DNA of 9,275 nucleotides from NCBI GenBank assembly GCA_031412355.1, contig JANOCR010000136.1, positions 1 through 9,275 of the forward strand. The letters run 5' to 3'. The translations under genes were made by a program, and so were the position numbers. This document shows positions 1 through 6,331 of the stretch, one piece after another. The stretch comes from JAENVT01 sp031412355. GTDB taxonomy: Bacteria; Actinomycetota; Acidimicrobiia; Acidimicrobiales; Ilumatobacteraceae. Each line of letters starts with the position of its first letter. The first letter of the stretch is position 1. The notes beneath the pieces are model-generated. The model was not told the origin of the DNA. It did not search any database and saw only the letters and a program-made list of their open reading frames with translations.

Positions 1-1049
1 CCGACGGCTACCGCAACGTTGGTGCCGAAACGCGCTGCGAACTTTGGCGAGTTCGGCGCGATCACCATCATGACGACGGCGAACGGCAACTGCTTCACAC
101 CGGCCTCGAACGTGCCGTACCCCAGGACGAGTTGGAAGTACTGCGTGAGGAGGAAGAAGAAGCCGAACATCGCGAAGAACACGAGGGTGATCACGCCTGC
201 GGCCACGCCGAACCGGGGATCGAGGAAGTAACGCAGGTTCAACATCGGTGCGGTGTTGCGCAGTTCCCACATCAAGAATGCGGCGATCAGCACCGCTGAC
301 AGCGCAAACCACAGCAAGCTCTGGCTGCTGGCCCAACCACGCACGGGGGCCTCGATGATCGCGTACACCAGGGAGCCCAGGCCGACAATCGACAGAAGTG
401 CGCCGATCGGGTCGAGGGCTCCAGGTTGCGGATCGCGAGATTTCGGCAACAGGACATACCCGGCCACAAGTGCCACTGCGATGATCGGTACGTTGACCAG
501 GAACACCGAGCCCCATGAGAAGTGCTCCAAAAGGAAACCGCTGGCGACTGGGCCAACAGCGGCGCCCCCGCCGGAGATGCCGGCCCACACGGCGATTGCC
601 TTGCCACGCTCGTGAGGCGGGAACACATTGGTCAGGATCGACAGCGTGGCAGGCATGACGAACGCTGCACCAAGCCCCATCACTGCGCGGCCGGCGATGA
701 TCGCCGAAGCGCTATGCGAGAACGCGGCGAACAACGATCCAGCGAGGAACACGGTGAGACCGGACTGCAGTGCCCCCTTGCGGCCGTAGCGGTCGCCGAT
801 GGTGCCGGCCGTCAGCAACAGACCGGCGAACACGAGCCCGTACGAGTCGACCATCCACTGTTGCGCAGAGATCGAGGCGTTGAGCTCGCGGGCCAGCGTG
901 GGAAGTGCGACGTTGAGTGCGGTGTTGCCGACGATGACAACCATCAGGCTGGTGCACAGCACCACCAGAATCTTCCAGCGACGGGCGAACACGGCCGGGT
1001 CGATGTCGACGACCGCCGTGTCGGACCCTGGCTGTTGGGTTGGGCTCAT
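1..1049 (-). CDS. MFS drug-efflux transporter, DHA2 (EmrB/QacA) type, 3' part outside window
   Basis: This is an integral membrane proton-driven exporter. About 349 residues are present from an ATG at 1047-1049, and the frame stays open to the window edge, so the C-terminal portion is missing. After a roughly 25-residue polar N-terminus, hydrophobic helices begin near residue 27. The first ends in NTALNVALP, the TM1 signature of DHA2 proteins. Motif A follows TM2 as GTIGDRYGRK (about 82-91), and the motif C region reads GISGGGAAVGPVASG (about 157-171), followed by FSWGSVFLVNVP, where W-x-x-x-F-x-x-N-x-P is the family mark. DHA2 proteins usually have 14 helices and about 450-550 residues. The substrate cannot be read from sequence; multidrug export is a family inference. 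The gene starts 39 bp after the nucleoside-hydrolase-like gene on the same strand and may have its own promoter there. A GGGAG lies almost directly against the ATG, so the ribosome site is poor. Confidence 0.9.
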   Translation of the reverse strand, partial: MSPTQQPGSDTAVVDIDPAVFARRWKILVVLCTSLMVVIVGNTALNVALPTLARELNASISAQQWMVDSYGLVFAGLLLTAGTIGDRYGRKGALQSGLTVFLAGSLFAAFSHSASAIIAGRAVMGLGAAFVMPATLSILTNVFPPHERGKAIAVWAGISGGGAAVGPVASGFLLEHFSWGSVFLVNVPIIAVALVAGYVLLPKSRDPQPGALDPIGALLSIVGLGSLVYAIIEAPVRGWASSQSLLWFALSAVLIAAFLMWELRNTAPMLNLRYFLDPRFGVAAGVITLVFFAMFGFFFLLTQYFQLVLGYGTFEAGVKQLPFAVVMMVIAPNSPKFAARFGTNVAVAV

Positions 1050-1065
1050 GCTCCCAACCTACGAG

Positions 1066-1092
1066 ACCGTATCGGCCGTGACCCAGTGTCAA
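1066..1092 (-). promoter_or_regulatory. Candidate sigma-70-type promoter of the MFS gene
   Basis: On the minus strand a perfect TTGACA (1092-1087) is followed by TACGGT (1071-1066), which fits TAnnnT. The spacer is 15 nt, shorter than the ideal 17. The predicted transcript start is near 1059, about 10 nt ahead of the MFS ATG. The -35 box contains the stop codon (TGA, 1091-1089) of the upstream gene. This suggests the transporter can be transcribed independently of that gene. The call rests on motif match alone. Confidence 0.4.
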
Positions 1093-2510
1093 CCCGCGTC
1101 GTTCACGACGGCGAGAATGGCCGGGCCACCTCGCACCAGTGACTCGTCCTCGATGTCGCGAACAAGACCCGTGAACGCCTCGAAGTCGGCGGCCACACCT
1201 GTCTCTTCGAAGGCTGCGAAAACTCGCGTCAGCTCATCATCGTCGCCCTCCTCGGGCAGGGCAGCCATCACATCGCCGACAGAGCCGGTGATGGCTTGCA
1301 GAGCTCCGAGCATCGCCTGGTGTCGTCCGAGAAAACCAGATGGTGGATGGATGGACCGGAAGCCGGCCTCTAGATCGACGATCGTCCCGAAGAGCGTGTT
1401 GAAGATTTCGGTGGCCGAGGAACCGTCATCGCCGGACTCGGCAAAGACCCGCGCCACCACTGTGTCGAACGAGGCTCCTGCCGAGGCGAGCGCCTCGAGA
1501 TATGCCGTCTCTTCGGCGTCGAGTGGCTCCACGGTCGGGAGCGCACCCCCGGCAAGCACCTCGAGAAATCTCGCGGTTGCCATCGCCGCCTCGGCGCTCA
1601 CGGCCACCCGTACTGCTGCACCCTTCGGGTCACGCCGCAGGGCGCCGTCATCGTCGATTGACACTCGGATGTCCTCGATGGTCACCACCTGTGGCGACAT
1701 CGCGACAACGGCCGCAAGCTCGTCCCATAGGTAGACGCCCTCCAGCGACCGCGACGACAACAGCTCATCCTCGAACCGGCCCACCTCCGTTTCGAGAAAT
1801 CCCATGTTCGCCAACAGGGCGCGGTTCCATGGCACGGCGTTGGTGGCATCGAGGCCGACGAACAGAACGGGCACGCCGCTGGCCAGCGTTTGCCGGACGG
1901 CCTCCGGATCGATGTACAGGTTCCATTCCGCCGCAGGCGCGGCCTCGACGTTGCCAGGTACGTCGAGGGCCCCGCCCATCACGACGATTCGCGCGATCTT
2001 CGCGGCGAGTTCGGGTCGCTCGCTCAAGGTCGCGCCGATGTTGGTCAGCGGTCCCACCGCAACGATGGTCACAGGCCTGGCCACAGATTCAAGGGTGGCG
2101 GCGAGTAGATCCTCGGCGTCGACAACAGGTTGCTCGGGAAACGCCGGATCAACCGTCTCGACGAGCCCGTTGGCTGCGGCGCGCCACGCCAGCGGCCAGT
2201 CGCGATAGCCATCGAGCGGTTTGTCGCGTCCGCACCCGACCGGCACGTTCGACCGGTCCGCGAGGTCGAGCACGAAGCGCGTCGTGCGAACACCCGGTTC
2301 GCAATCCGACTCGCCCGTGCCCGGCAATGTCACCGCAAGGAGGTCGACGGTGGGATGAGACGCGAGGTACAAGAGCGCGCCCACATCCGACACCGTCGGG
2401 CTGAAGTCGAAGATCACCGGCTCCTGACCCGTTGGCGACGGCTCGTTGCATGCCGCTGTCAACGGCAGAGGACCGAGCAACACAAGGAGCATCCCGAATC
2501 TTTTGATCAC
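1089..2510 (-). CDS. Secreted lipoprotein with nucleoside-hydrolase (IunH-type) fold and extra C-terminal region
   Basis: The 473-residue product begins at a GTG (2510-2508); the next in-frame start, at codon 7, would remove the K3-R4 charge of the signal peptide. Residues 5-20 are hydrophobic and end in LTAAC, so Cys21 is a likely lipidation site and the protein should sit on the outer face of the cell membrane. Residues about 31-325 follow the inosine-uridine nucleoside hydrolase family: VGPLTNIG (152-159), VVMGGA (176-181), AEWNLYIDPEAV (194-205) and LFVGLDAT (216-223). The usual N-terminal DxDxxxDD calcium motif reads D35-F-S-P-T-V-S-D42, so two of four acidic residues are serine; the second aspartate of the motif is the accepted catalytic base in the family. 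Asp263 in LWDEL matches the distal calcium ligand. Residues about 335-473 form a predicted helical extension absent from the roughly 310-residue family members, with an HPPSGFLGRHQAML motif (388-401). Ribonucleoside hydrolysis is doubtful; a binding or altered activity is possible. Confidence 0.85.
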   Translation of the reverse strand: MIKRFGMLLVLLGPLPLTAACNEPSPTGQEPVIFDFSPTVSDVGALLYLASHPTVDLLAVTLPGTGESDCEPGVRTTRFVLDLADRSNVPVGCGRDKPLDGYRDWPLAWRAAANGLVETVDPAFPEQPVVDAEDLLAATLESVARPVTIVAVGPLTNIGATLSERPELAAKIARIVVMGGALDVPGNVEAAPAAEWNLYIDPEAVRQTLASGVPVLFVGLDATNAVPWNRALLANMGFLETEVGRFEDELLSSRSLEGVYLWDELAAVVAMSPQVVTIEDIRVSIDDDGALRRDPKGAAVRVAVSAEAAMATARFLEVLAGGALPTVEPLDAEETAYLEALASAGASFDTVVARVFAESGDDGSSATEIFNTLFGTIVDLEAGFRSIHPPSGFLGRHQAMLGALQAITGSVGDVMAALPEEGDDDELTRVFAAFEETGVAADFEAFTGLVRDIEDESLVRGGPAILAVVNDAG

Positions 2511-2601
2511 ACCCCTACAGACGTTGGCCGCACATGCTGTGGGTGACAGTGTGGCATCGATTCACAACAAGCACGAACAGTGCACTAGTAGCGTCGCTGG
2601 C

Positions 2602-3597
2602 ATGCGAGTGGCGATGTTCAGCTCGAAGTCATACGACCAGATCAGCTTCGGACAGGTCCCCCAACACGAGCACGACGTATTCATGATCGAAGACCGGCTC
2701 CGGACACGAACCGCTGCTCTCGCCGCGGGTGCCGAAGCCGTCTGCATCTTCGTCAACGACGTAGCCGACGCCGAGGTTCTGGGGCTGCTCGCTGACCTCG
2801 GTGTCCGCCACATCGTGCTGCGCTGCGCAGGCTTCAACAACGTCGACCTGGCCGCGGCTGCCGAGCTGGGCATGACCGTCGCGCGCGTTCCCGCCTATTC
2901 ACCCAACGCGGTCGCCGAGCACACGATCGCCCTCATCCTTGGTCTCAACCGCCGAGTCTTCAAGGCCTACAACCGGGTCAGGGACGGCAACTTCTCGCTC
3001 GATGGACTGGTGGGGTTCGACCTGGCAGGCAAGACCGCGGGTGTGGTCGGCACAGGGCGGATCGGCGAGCTCGTCGCCCGGCTGCTGTGGCACTTTCGAT
3101 GCAACGTTGTCTGCTTCGACCCGGTCCACAACCCGCGGGTCACGGAGCTGGGCATGCGCTACGTCGAACTCGACGAGCTATGGGCGGCTAGCGATCTGAT
3201 CACGTTGAACTGCCCGCTGACGCCCGACACGCATCACCTGGTTTCCGCGACCGCGATCGGAAAAATGAAGCCCGGGGCGATGCTGATCAACACCGGTCGC
3301 GGAGCGCTGATCGACACCGTTGCCGTGATCGAGGGGCTGAAGGCCGGTGCGATCGGTTCACTGGCACTCGACGTCTACGAAGAAGAGGCCGAACTGTTCT
3401 TCGAAGATCGGTCAGGCGAGGTCCTGACCGACGATGTGTTTGCCAGGCTGCTGACCTTTCCCAACGTGCTCATCACCGCACATCAGGCGTTCTTGACCAA
3501 CGAAGCGCTCGCCGCGATTGCGGAGACCACGTTCGCCAACCTCGACGACTTCCAAGCTGGTCGTCCGTGCGCCAACCAGCTGGAGCTACCGAGCTAG
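2602..3597 (+). CDS. ldhA: D-lactate dehydrogenase (NAD-dependent, fermentative LdhA type)
   Basis: This cytoplasmic enzyme interconverts pyruvate plus NADH and D-lactate plus NAD+. The 331 residues match E. coli LdhA (329 residues) along the whole length by my recall of that sequence: EAVCIFVND (45-53), LRCAGFNNVDL (73-83), VPAYSPNAVAEH (96-107), NFSLDGL (130-136), ELFFED (264-269) and AHQAFLTNEAL (293-303). The Rossmann motif is VVGTGRIG (148-155) with Asp173 as the probable NAD-ribose ligand. Catalytic Arg233 (TGRGALID), Glu262 (DVYEEE) and His294 are all present. The start at 2602 was chosen because homology begins at MRVAMFSSKSYD; the frame is open upstream to 2446, but that part overlaps the divergent gene and shows no homology. 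There is no Shine-Dalgarno sequence. A TAGCGT (2589-2594) lies 7 nt before the ATG, which fits a leaderless mRNA. The gene is divergent from the lipoprotein gene across 91 bp. Confidence 0.95.
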   Translation: MRVAMFSSKSYDQISFGQVPQHEHDVFMIEDRLRTRTAALAAGAEAVCIFVNDVADAEVLGLLADLGVRHIVLRCAGFNNVDLAAAAELGMTVARVPAYSPNAVAEHTIALILGLNRRVFKAYNRVRDGNFSLDGLVGFDLAGKTAGVVGTGRIGELVARLLWHFRCNVVCFDPVHNPRVTELGMRYVELDELWAASDLITLNCPLTPDTHHLVSATAIGKMKPGAMLINTGRGALIDTVAVIEGLKAGAIGSLALDVYEEEAELFFEDRSGEVLTDDVFARLLTFPNVLITAHQAFLTNEALAAIAETTFANLDDFQAGRPCANQLELPS

Positions 3598-3616
3598 ACG
3601 TCCCAAGGGCTTGATC

Positions 3617-3655
3617 GGGCGCGATATCACGCCTGGCATCGCCAGAATCGCGCCC
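3617..3655. repeat. 39-nt palindromic element, copy 1
   Basis: This lies 19 bp after the ldhA stop codon. Perfect 10-bp arms CGGGCGCGAT (3616-3625) and ATCGCGCCCG (3647-3656) enclose a second perfect inverted repeat, CTGGC (3633-3637) and GCCAG (3641-3645) around an ATC loop. It has no following T-run, so it is not a standard intrinsic terminator, although it could end or protect the ldhA transcript. A gapless comparison gives about 25-26 identical positions of 39 with each of two elements near 7.2 kb, which suggests a dispersed repeat family. Confidence 0.6.
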
Positions 3656-3707
3656 GTTCAACGTCGTTGGAGACGGGGGCCGGGCGGGTTGCGTAGTCTC
3701 AGCGACG

Positions 3708-4487
3708 ATGGGCCGCCTTGATTCGCTCGACCTCACACCCCGCCTCGCACGCAAGGAGTACGACGAGCGCGTCCTCGCAGCGCAGCGGCGGCTGCTGCAT
3801 CTGCGCCTGCATGTTGGCGGCCAGATGGGCTCGGGCGAGCTCGGCCCGGGGTTGCTGTTCGTGTTCGAGGGCAGCGATGCCGCCGGAAAAGGCGGTGCCA
3901 TCAAGCGTCTCGTCGAGCCACTCGACCCGCGTCACTACCGGGTGTCGTCATTTGCGAAACCGACGTTCGACGAGAAGCGGCACCCGTTCCTGTGGCGCTT
4001 CTATCCGTACGTGCCGGGCCTCGGCGGGATGTCGGTGTTCGATCGCAGCTGGTATGGCCGCGTGCTCGTCGAACGCATCGAGGGGTTCGCTACGGAAAGC
4101 GAGTGGAGCCGGGCCTACGAAGAGATCGTGCAGTTCGAACGGGCCAACGCTCTCGAGGGCGTCATCATCGTGAAGATCTGGCTGCAGATCAGCGCCGAAG
4201 AGCAACTCAAGCGATTCGAGGATCGCCAGAACGATCCACTGCGACGCTGGAAGATCACCGAGGAGGACTGGCGCAACCGCACGAAGGCAGACGAGTACGT
4301 GGTCGCCGCCGAAGAGATGTTCGAGCGCACCGACCATCACCTAGCGCCGTGGGATGTGCTCTCCGGCGAGCAAAAGCGGTTCGCCCGGGTCCGTGTGCTC
4401 GAGACGGCCATCCACCGCGTCGAGCAAGGCATGACCCGCTGGGGGATGCCTGTGCCGGAGCAGGTCGATCTCGGCTTACTCGACTGA
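3708..4487 (+). CDS. ppk2: Polyphosphate kinase 2 (PPK2) family nucleotide phosphotransferase
   Basis: PPK2 enzymes move phosphate between polyphosphate and nucleotides (AMP, ADP or GDP depending on class) in the cytoplasm. The 259-residue single-domain product has Walker A FEGSDAAGKGGAIKR (53-67, Lys61), the substrate loop FAKPTFDEKRHPFLWRFY (82-99), Walker B FDRSWYGRVLVERIEGF (111-127, Asp112-Arg113) and the lid region QLKRFEDRQNDPLRRWKIT (166-184). The later EMFERTDHHLAPWDVL (203-218) is also typical. Length fits a one-domain PPK2. Whether it acts on NMP, NDP or both cannot be decided by eye; the lid and DPLRRWKITEEDW pattern resembles enzymes annotated polyphosphate:AMP phosphotransferase. 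There is no Shine-Dalgarno sequence before the ATG; TAGTCT at 3694-3699 is 8 nt upstream, which fits a leaderless start. The gene is separated from ldhA by 110 bp holding a palindromic repeat, so separate transcription is likely. Confidence 0.95.
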   Translation: MGRLDSLDLTPRLARKEYDERVLAAQRRLLHLRLHVGGQMGSGELGPGLLFVFEGSDAAGKGGAIKRLVEPLDPRHYRVSSFAKPTFDEKRHPFLWRFYPYVPGLGGMSVFDRSWYGRVLVERIEGFATESEWSRAYEEIVQFERANALEGVIIVKIWLQISAEEQLKRFEDRQNDPLRRWKITEEDWRNRTKADEYVVAAEEMFERTDHHLAPWDVLSGEQKRFARVRVLETAIHRVEQGMTRWGMPVPEQVDLGLLD

Positions 4488-4494
4488 CGGGCCC

Positions 4495-4523
4495 TTGCGG
4501 TTCAACGATTAATCGATTATCGT
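4495..4523 (+). promoter_or_regulatory. Candidate promoter of arsR-arsM
   Basis: TTGCGG (4495-4500) and TATCGT (4518-4523) are separated by exactly 17 nt and lie in the 45-bp gap between ppk2 and arsR. The local AT-richness contrasts with the surrounding GC-rich DNA. The predicted transcript start is near 4530, only a few bases ahead of the arsR ATG at 4533, so the message would be nearly leaderless. Confidence 0.5.
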
Positions 4524-4528
4524 CGATT
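4511..4528. promoter_or_regulatory. Candidate ArsR operator
   Basis: AATCGA (4511-4516) and its exact reverse complement TCGATT (4523-4528) are spaced by 6 nt and cover the proposed -10 box. This 6-6-6 inverted repeat suits an ArsR-family winged-helix dimer, and binding here would block RNA polymerase, giving autoregulation. A second perfect palindrome, CGATTAATCG (4506-4515), overlaps its left side, and CGAT recurs at 4506, 4514, 4524 and 4531, so the exact site boundaries are uncertain. Confidence 0.5.
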
Positions 4529-4532
4529 GTCG

Positions 4533-4883
4533 ATGAATATCTCCCGTGAGGACGCCGCAGCGTGGGCGACATGGTTCCGTTCGTTGGGCGACCCGACTCG
4601 GGTGCTCATCCTCAACCTGCTGGCCAGCGAAGCGCGCCCGATGACCGTCGGAGAGATCGTCGAACGCGTCGATGTCGGCCAGTCGACGGTTTCACATCAC
4701 TTGAAGATCCTCGGCGATGTCCGCTTCATCCTCGTCGATCGGGTCGGCACGACGAGCTGGTGGCGGATCAACGAGGCGTGCCTCGACTGCTTCCCTAGCG
4801 CGGCCGAACTCGTGATGGGCCGTCTGCCGACCAGCGCCCCCTGGGACACACCACAAGCCGCTCTCTCAAGGAGCAACTCATGA
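4533..4883 (+). CDS. arsR: ArsR-family transcriptional repressor, probably arsenic-responsive
   Basis: This 116-residue winged helix-turn-helix protein should repress its own promoter and release it on binding a metalloid. Helices run through WFRSLGDPTRVLILNLL (14-30), and the recognition helix region is VGQSTVSHHLKIL (48-60), followed by the wing VDRVGTTSWWRIN (68-80). The classical ELCVCDL metal site on the recognition helix is absent. The only cysteines are Cys83 and Cys86 in NEACLDCFPSAAE (80-92), at the C-terminal dimer helix, which makes them the likely As(III) ligands (inference). The ATG at 4533 was chosen over an in-frame TTG two codons upstream because of its position relative to the promoter. 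The stop codon overlaps the arsM start as ATGA, so the two genes form an operon and the repressor probably controls methylation. Another inducer such as antimonite is possible. Confidence 0.92.
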   Translation: MNISREDAAAWATWFRSLGDPTRVLILNLLASEARPMTVGEIVERVDVGQSTVSHHLKILGDVRFILVDRVGTTSWWRINEACLDCFPSAAELVMGRLPTSAPWDTPQAALSRSNS

Positions 4884-5635
4884 CCACCGAATCCGACACA
4901 CTTCGCGACGAGATCCGACGCCGCTACGCCGACGCCGCCATCGTGGCCACGGATGGGCAGCGAGCGACCGACGGGCCCGACGACGCAGGCTTCGGCATCA
5001 CCCAGTACGACGACCTCGATGGCGTCCCGGAACGCGCCGGGCTCGCCAGCCTGGGTTGTGGTAACCCGATCGCTGTCGCCGAGCTGACCTCGGGCGAAAC
5101 CGTGCTTGATCTTGGCTCGGGTGGCGGGATCGATGTCCTGCTCTCGGCCCGACGCGTCGGACCCACAGGTCACGCCTACGGGCTCGACATGACCGACGAG
5201 ATGCTCGATCTGGCCCGAAACAACGCAGCCGAGGCGGGGGCCACGAACGTCACGTTCCTGAAGGGCCACATCGAACGGATCCCGCTGCCCGACGCGTCGA
5301 TCGACGTGATCATCTCCAACTGCGTGATCAACCTCTCCACCGACAAGCCCGCAGTGTTCGCTGAGATGCATCGAGTCCTTCGACCCGGCGGCAGGATCGG
5401 TGTCAGCGATGTGGTAACCGATGACGACGTCGACCCGGCAATGATCTTGGACCGCGCCACGCGCGTCGGTTGCGTCGCCGGTGCTATGACCTTTACCGGC
5501 TATCAACGCCAACTCGACGGTGCCGGTTTCGCCGACATCACCGTGACGGCTGTTCACGAGTACTGCGACGGCATCCATTCCGCGATCGTCCGAGCATCGA
5601 AGCCGTCGATCACCGATCGCCCAGCATCGCAGTGA
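4880..5635 (+). CDS. arsM: Arsenite S-adenosylmethionine methyltransferase
   Basis: ArsM methylates As(III) in the cytoplasm using SAM, giving methylated and eventually volatile arsenicals. The 251 residues carry the SAM-binding motif VLDLGSGGGID (75-85), GLDMT (101-105) and the ArsM signatures ASLGCGNP (56-63), SNCVINLSTDKPAVF (146-160), LRPGGRIGVSDVV (167-179) and RVGCVAGA (195-202). Cys60, Cys148 and Cys198 correspond to the three cysteines conserved for arsenic binding and catalysis. The extra N-terminal cysteine or cysteine pair found in many ArsMs, just before the Y-x-x-x-x-x-x-P segment, is absent here (GFGITQYDD, 37-45). An ideal AAGGAG (4868-4873) lies 6 nt before the ATG, and the start overlaps the arsR stop. 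The 3' end overlaps the convergent DUF5995 gene by 26 bp. No arsenite efflux gene or arsenate reductase is adjacent in this window. Confidence 0.95.
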   Translation: MTTESDTLRDEIRRRYADAAIVATDGQRATDGPDDAGFGITQYDDLDGVPERAGLASLGCGNPIAVAELTSGETVLDLGSGGGIDVLLSARRVGPTGHAYGLDMTDEMLDLARNNAAEAGATNVTFLKGHIERIPLPDASIDVIISNCVINLSTDKPAVFAEMHRVLRPGGRIGVSDVVTDDDVDPAMILDRATRVGCVAGAMTFTGYQRQLDGAGFADITVTAVHEYCDGIHSAIVRASKPSITDRPASQ

Positions 5636-6329
5636 CCACCTTGGGGCTGTCGTGCTCCTCGAGGCGTCGTGCCAGGCTGAGCAGCGGCCGCAGGACCGGA
5701 GACGGCTGCGTGATCAGGAAGGCGAGCACCGAGACGAACCGGTCCAGTTCGTCCGCGTAACCACGACGGCCATCGGCGGAGAGTGTGTACATCGCCGAGG
5801 CCGCCTGCCAGGCCCGTGCCCGAGCCAGTCGCAGCGAGAAGTTGAAAGCGCGGCCGCCACCGATCCGGGCTGCGCCATTGACCCACCGCGACACTCGGTC
5901 GAGGTCTTTGATGACGTCGTCATAGGTGGCGCCCAGCACGTCGTTCACGGCATCGAAATCGCGGCGAATCGACATGAGATCGCCCCGCTCGTCGGCGGCT
6001 TCGACGACGGCGCGCGGCAGGTCGTAGTTCACATGCGCGTTGATGCCGAGCAACAGGTGTTGGACGATCAGCAACCGCCGGTCGCCGGTGACGTTCCAGC
6101 ACGCCTGCCAACAGCGCGGTCCGCTCAGATGATCGTCTGCGGCGGCCGAGTAGTGCGACGCAAAACGCGTCGCGAACCGGTCGATCCCCGGGCCGTCCGC
6201 GAACGTTCCCTCCTCGATCGACGCGCCGATCCGCGCCGTCACGCGCGAGTAGAGGGCGGGGAAGTACCCCGATGCGTCGCCTGCGGCAAGCGCCGCCGCC
6301 CGCAGATCCTTGGCGGTGTCGGCGATCAT
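5610..6329 (-). CDS. DUF5995 family protein, function unknown
   Basis: The 239-residue protein is predicted to be soluble and mainly helical, with no signal peptide or membrane segment. I recognise it as DUF5995 from the segment LLIVQHLLLGINAHVNYDLPRAV (86-108) and from CWQACWNVTGDRR (73-85) and FDAVNDVL (125-132). The conserved His91, His99 and Asp103 in that segment could form a metal or catalytic site, but this is only a guess. The ATG at 6329-6327 was chosen because it lies 2 nt after the stop codon of the upstream gene; the frame is open further upstream but that is antisense-shadow coding of the neighbour. No Shine-Dalgarno sequence is visible, so translation is probably coupled to the DinB-like gene before it. 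The last 26 bp overlap arsM on the other strand. Confidence 0.85.
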   Translation of the reverse strand: MIADTAKDLRAAALAAGDASGYFPALYSRVTARIGASIEEGTFADGPGIDRFATRFASHYSAAADDHLSGPRCWQACWNVTGDRRLLIVQHLLLGINAHVNYDLPRAVVEAADERGDLMSIRRDFDAVNDVLGATYDDVIKDLDRVSRWVNGAARIGGGRAFNFSLRLARARAWQAASAMYTLSADGRRGYADELDRFVSVLAFLITQPSPVLRPLLSLARRLEEHDSPKVVTAMLGDR

Positions 6330-6331
6330 CG

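Noticed and set aside
799..1734. Long plus-strand open frame of about 311 codons
   Set aside because: It is antisense to the MFS and lipoprotein genes, serine/threonine/alanine-rich and without recognisable motifs; a GC-rich shadow frame.
1502..2404. Plus-strand open frame of about 300 codons
   Set aside because: Arg/Pro-rich composition and complete overlap with the lipoprotein gene on the other strand mark it as a shadow.
2549..2567. Rex- or CRP/FNR-like site upstream of ldhA (TGTGG...TTCACAA)
   Set aside because: One half-site (TTCACAA, 2561-2567) is good, but the partner is degenerate and the spacing is one base too long for both Rex and CRP/GlxR-type sites.
3616..3656. Intrinsic terminator for ldhA
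   Set aside because: The hairpin is strong but no T-run follows on the plus strand, and related elements at 7.2 kb show it belongs to a repeat family; a terminating effect remains possible but is not supported.
4697..5578. Minus-strand open frame of about 293 codons under arsR-arsM
   Set aside because: It is antisense to the clearly recognised arsR and arsM genes and has no family resemblance.
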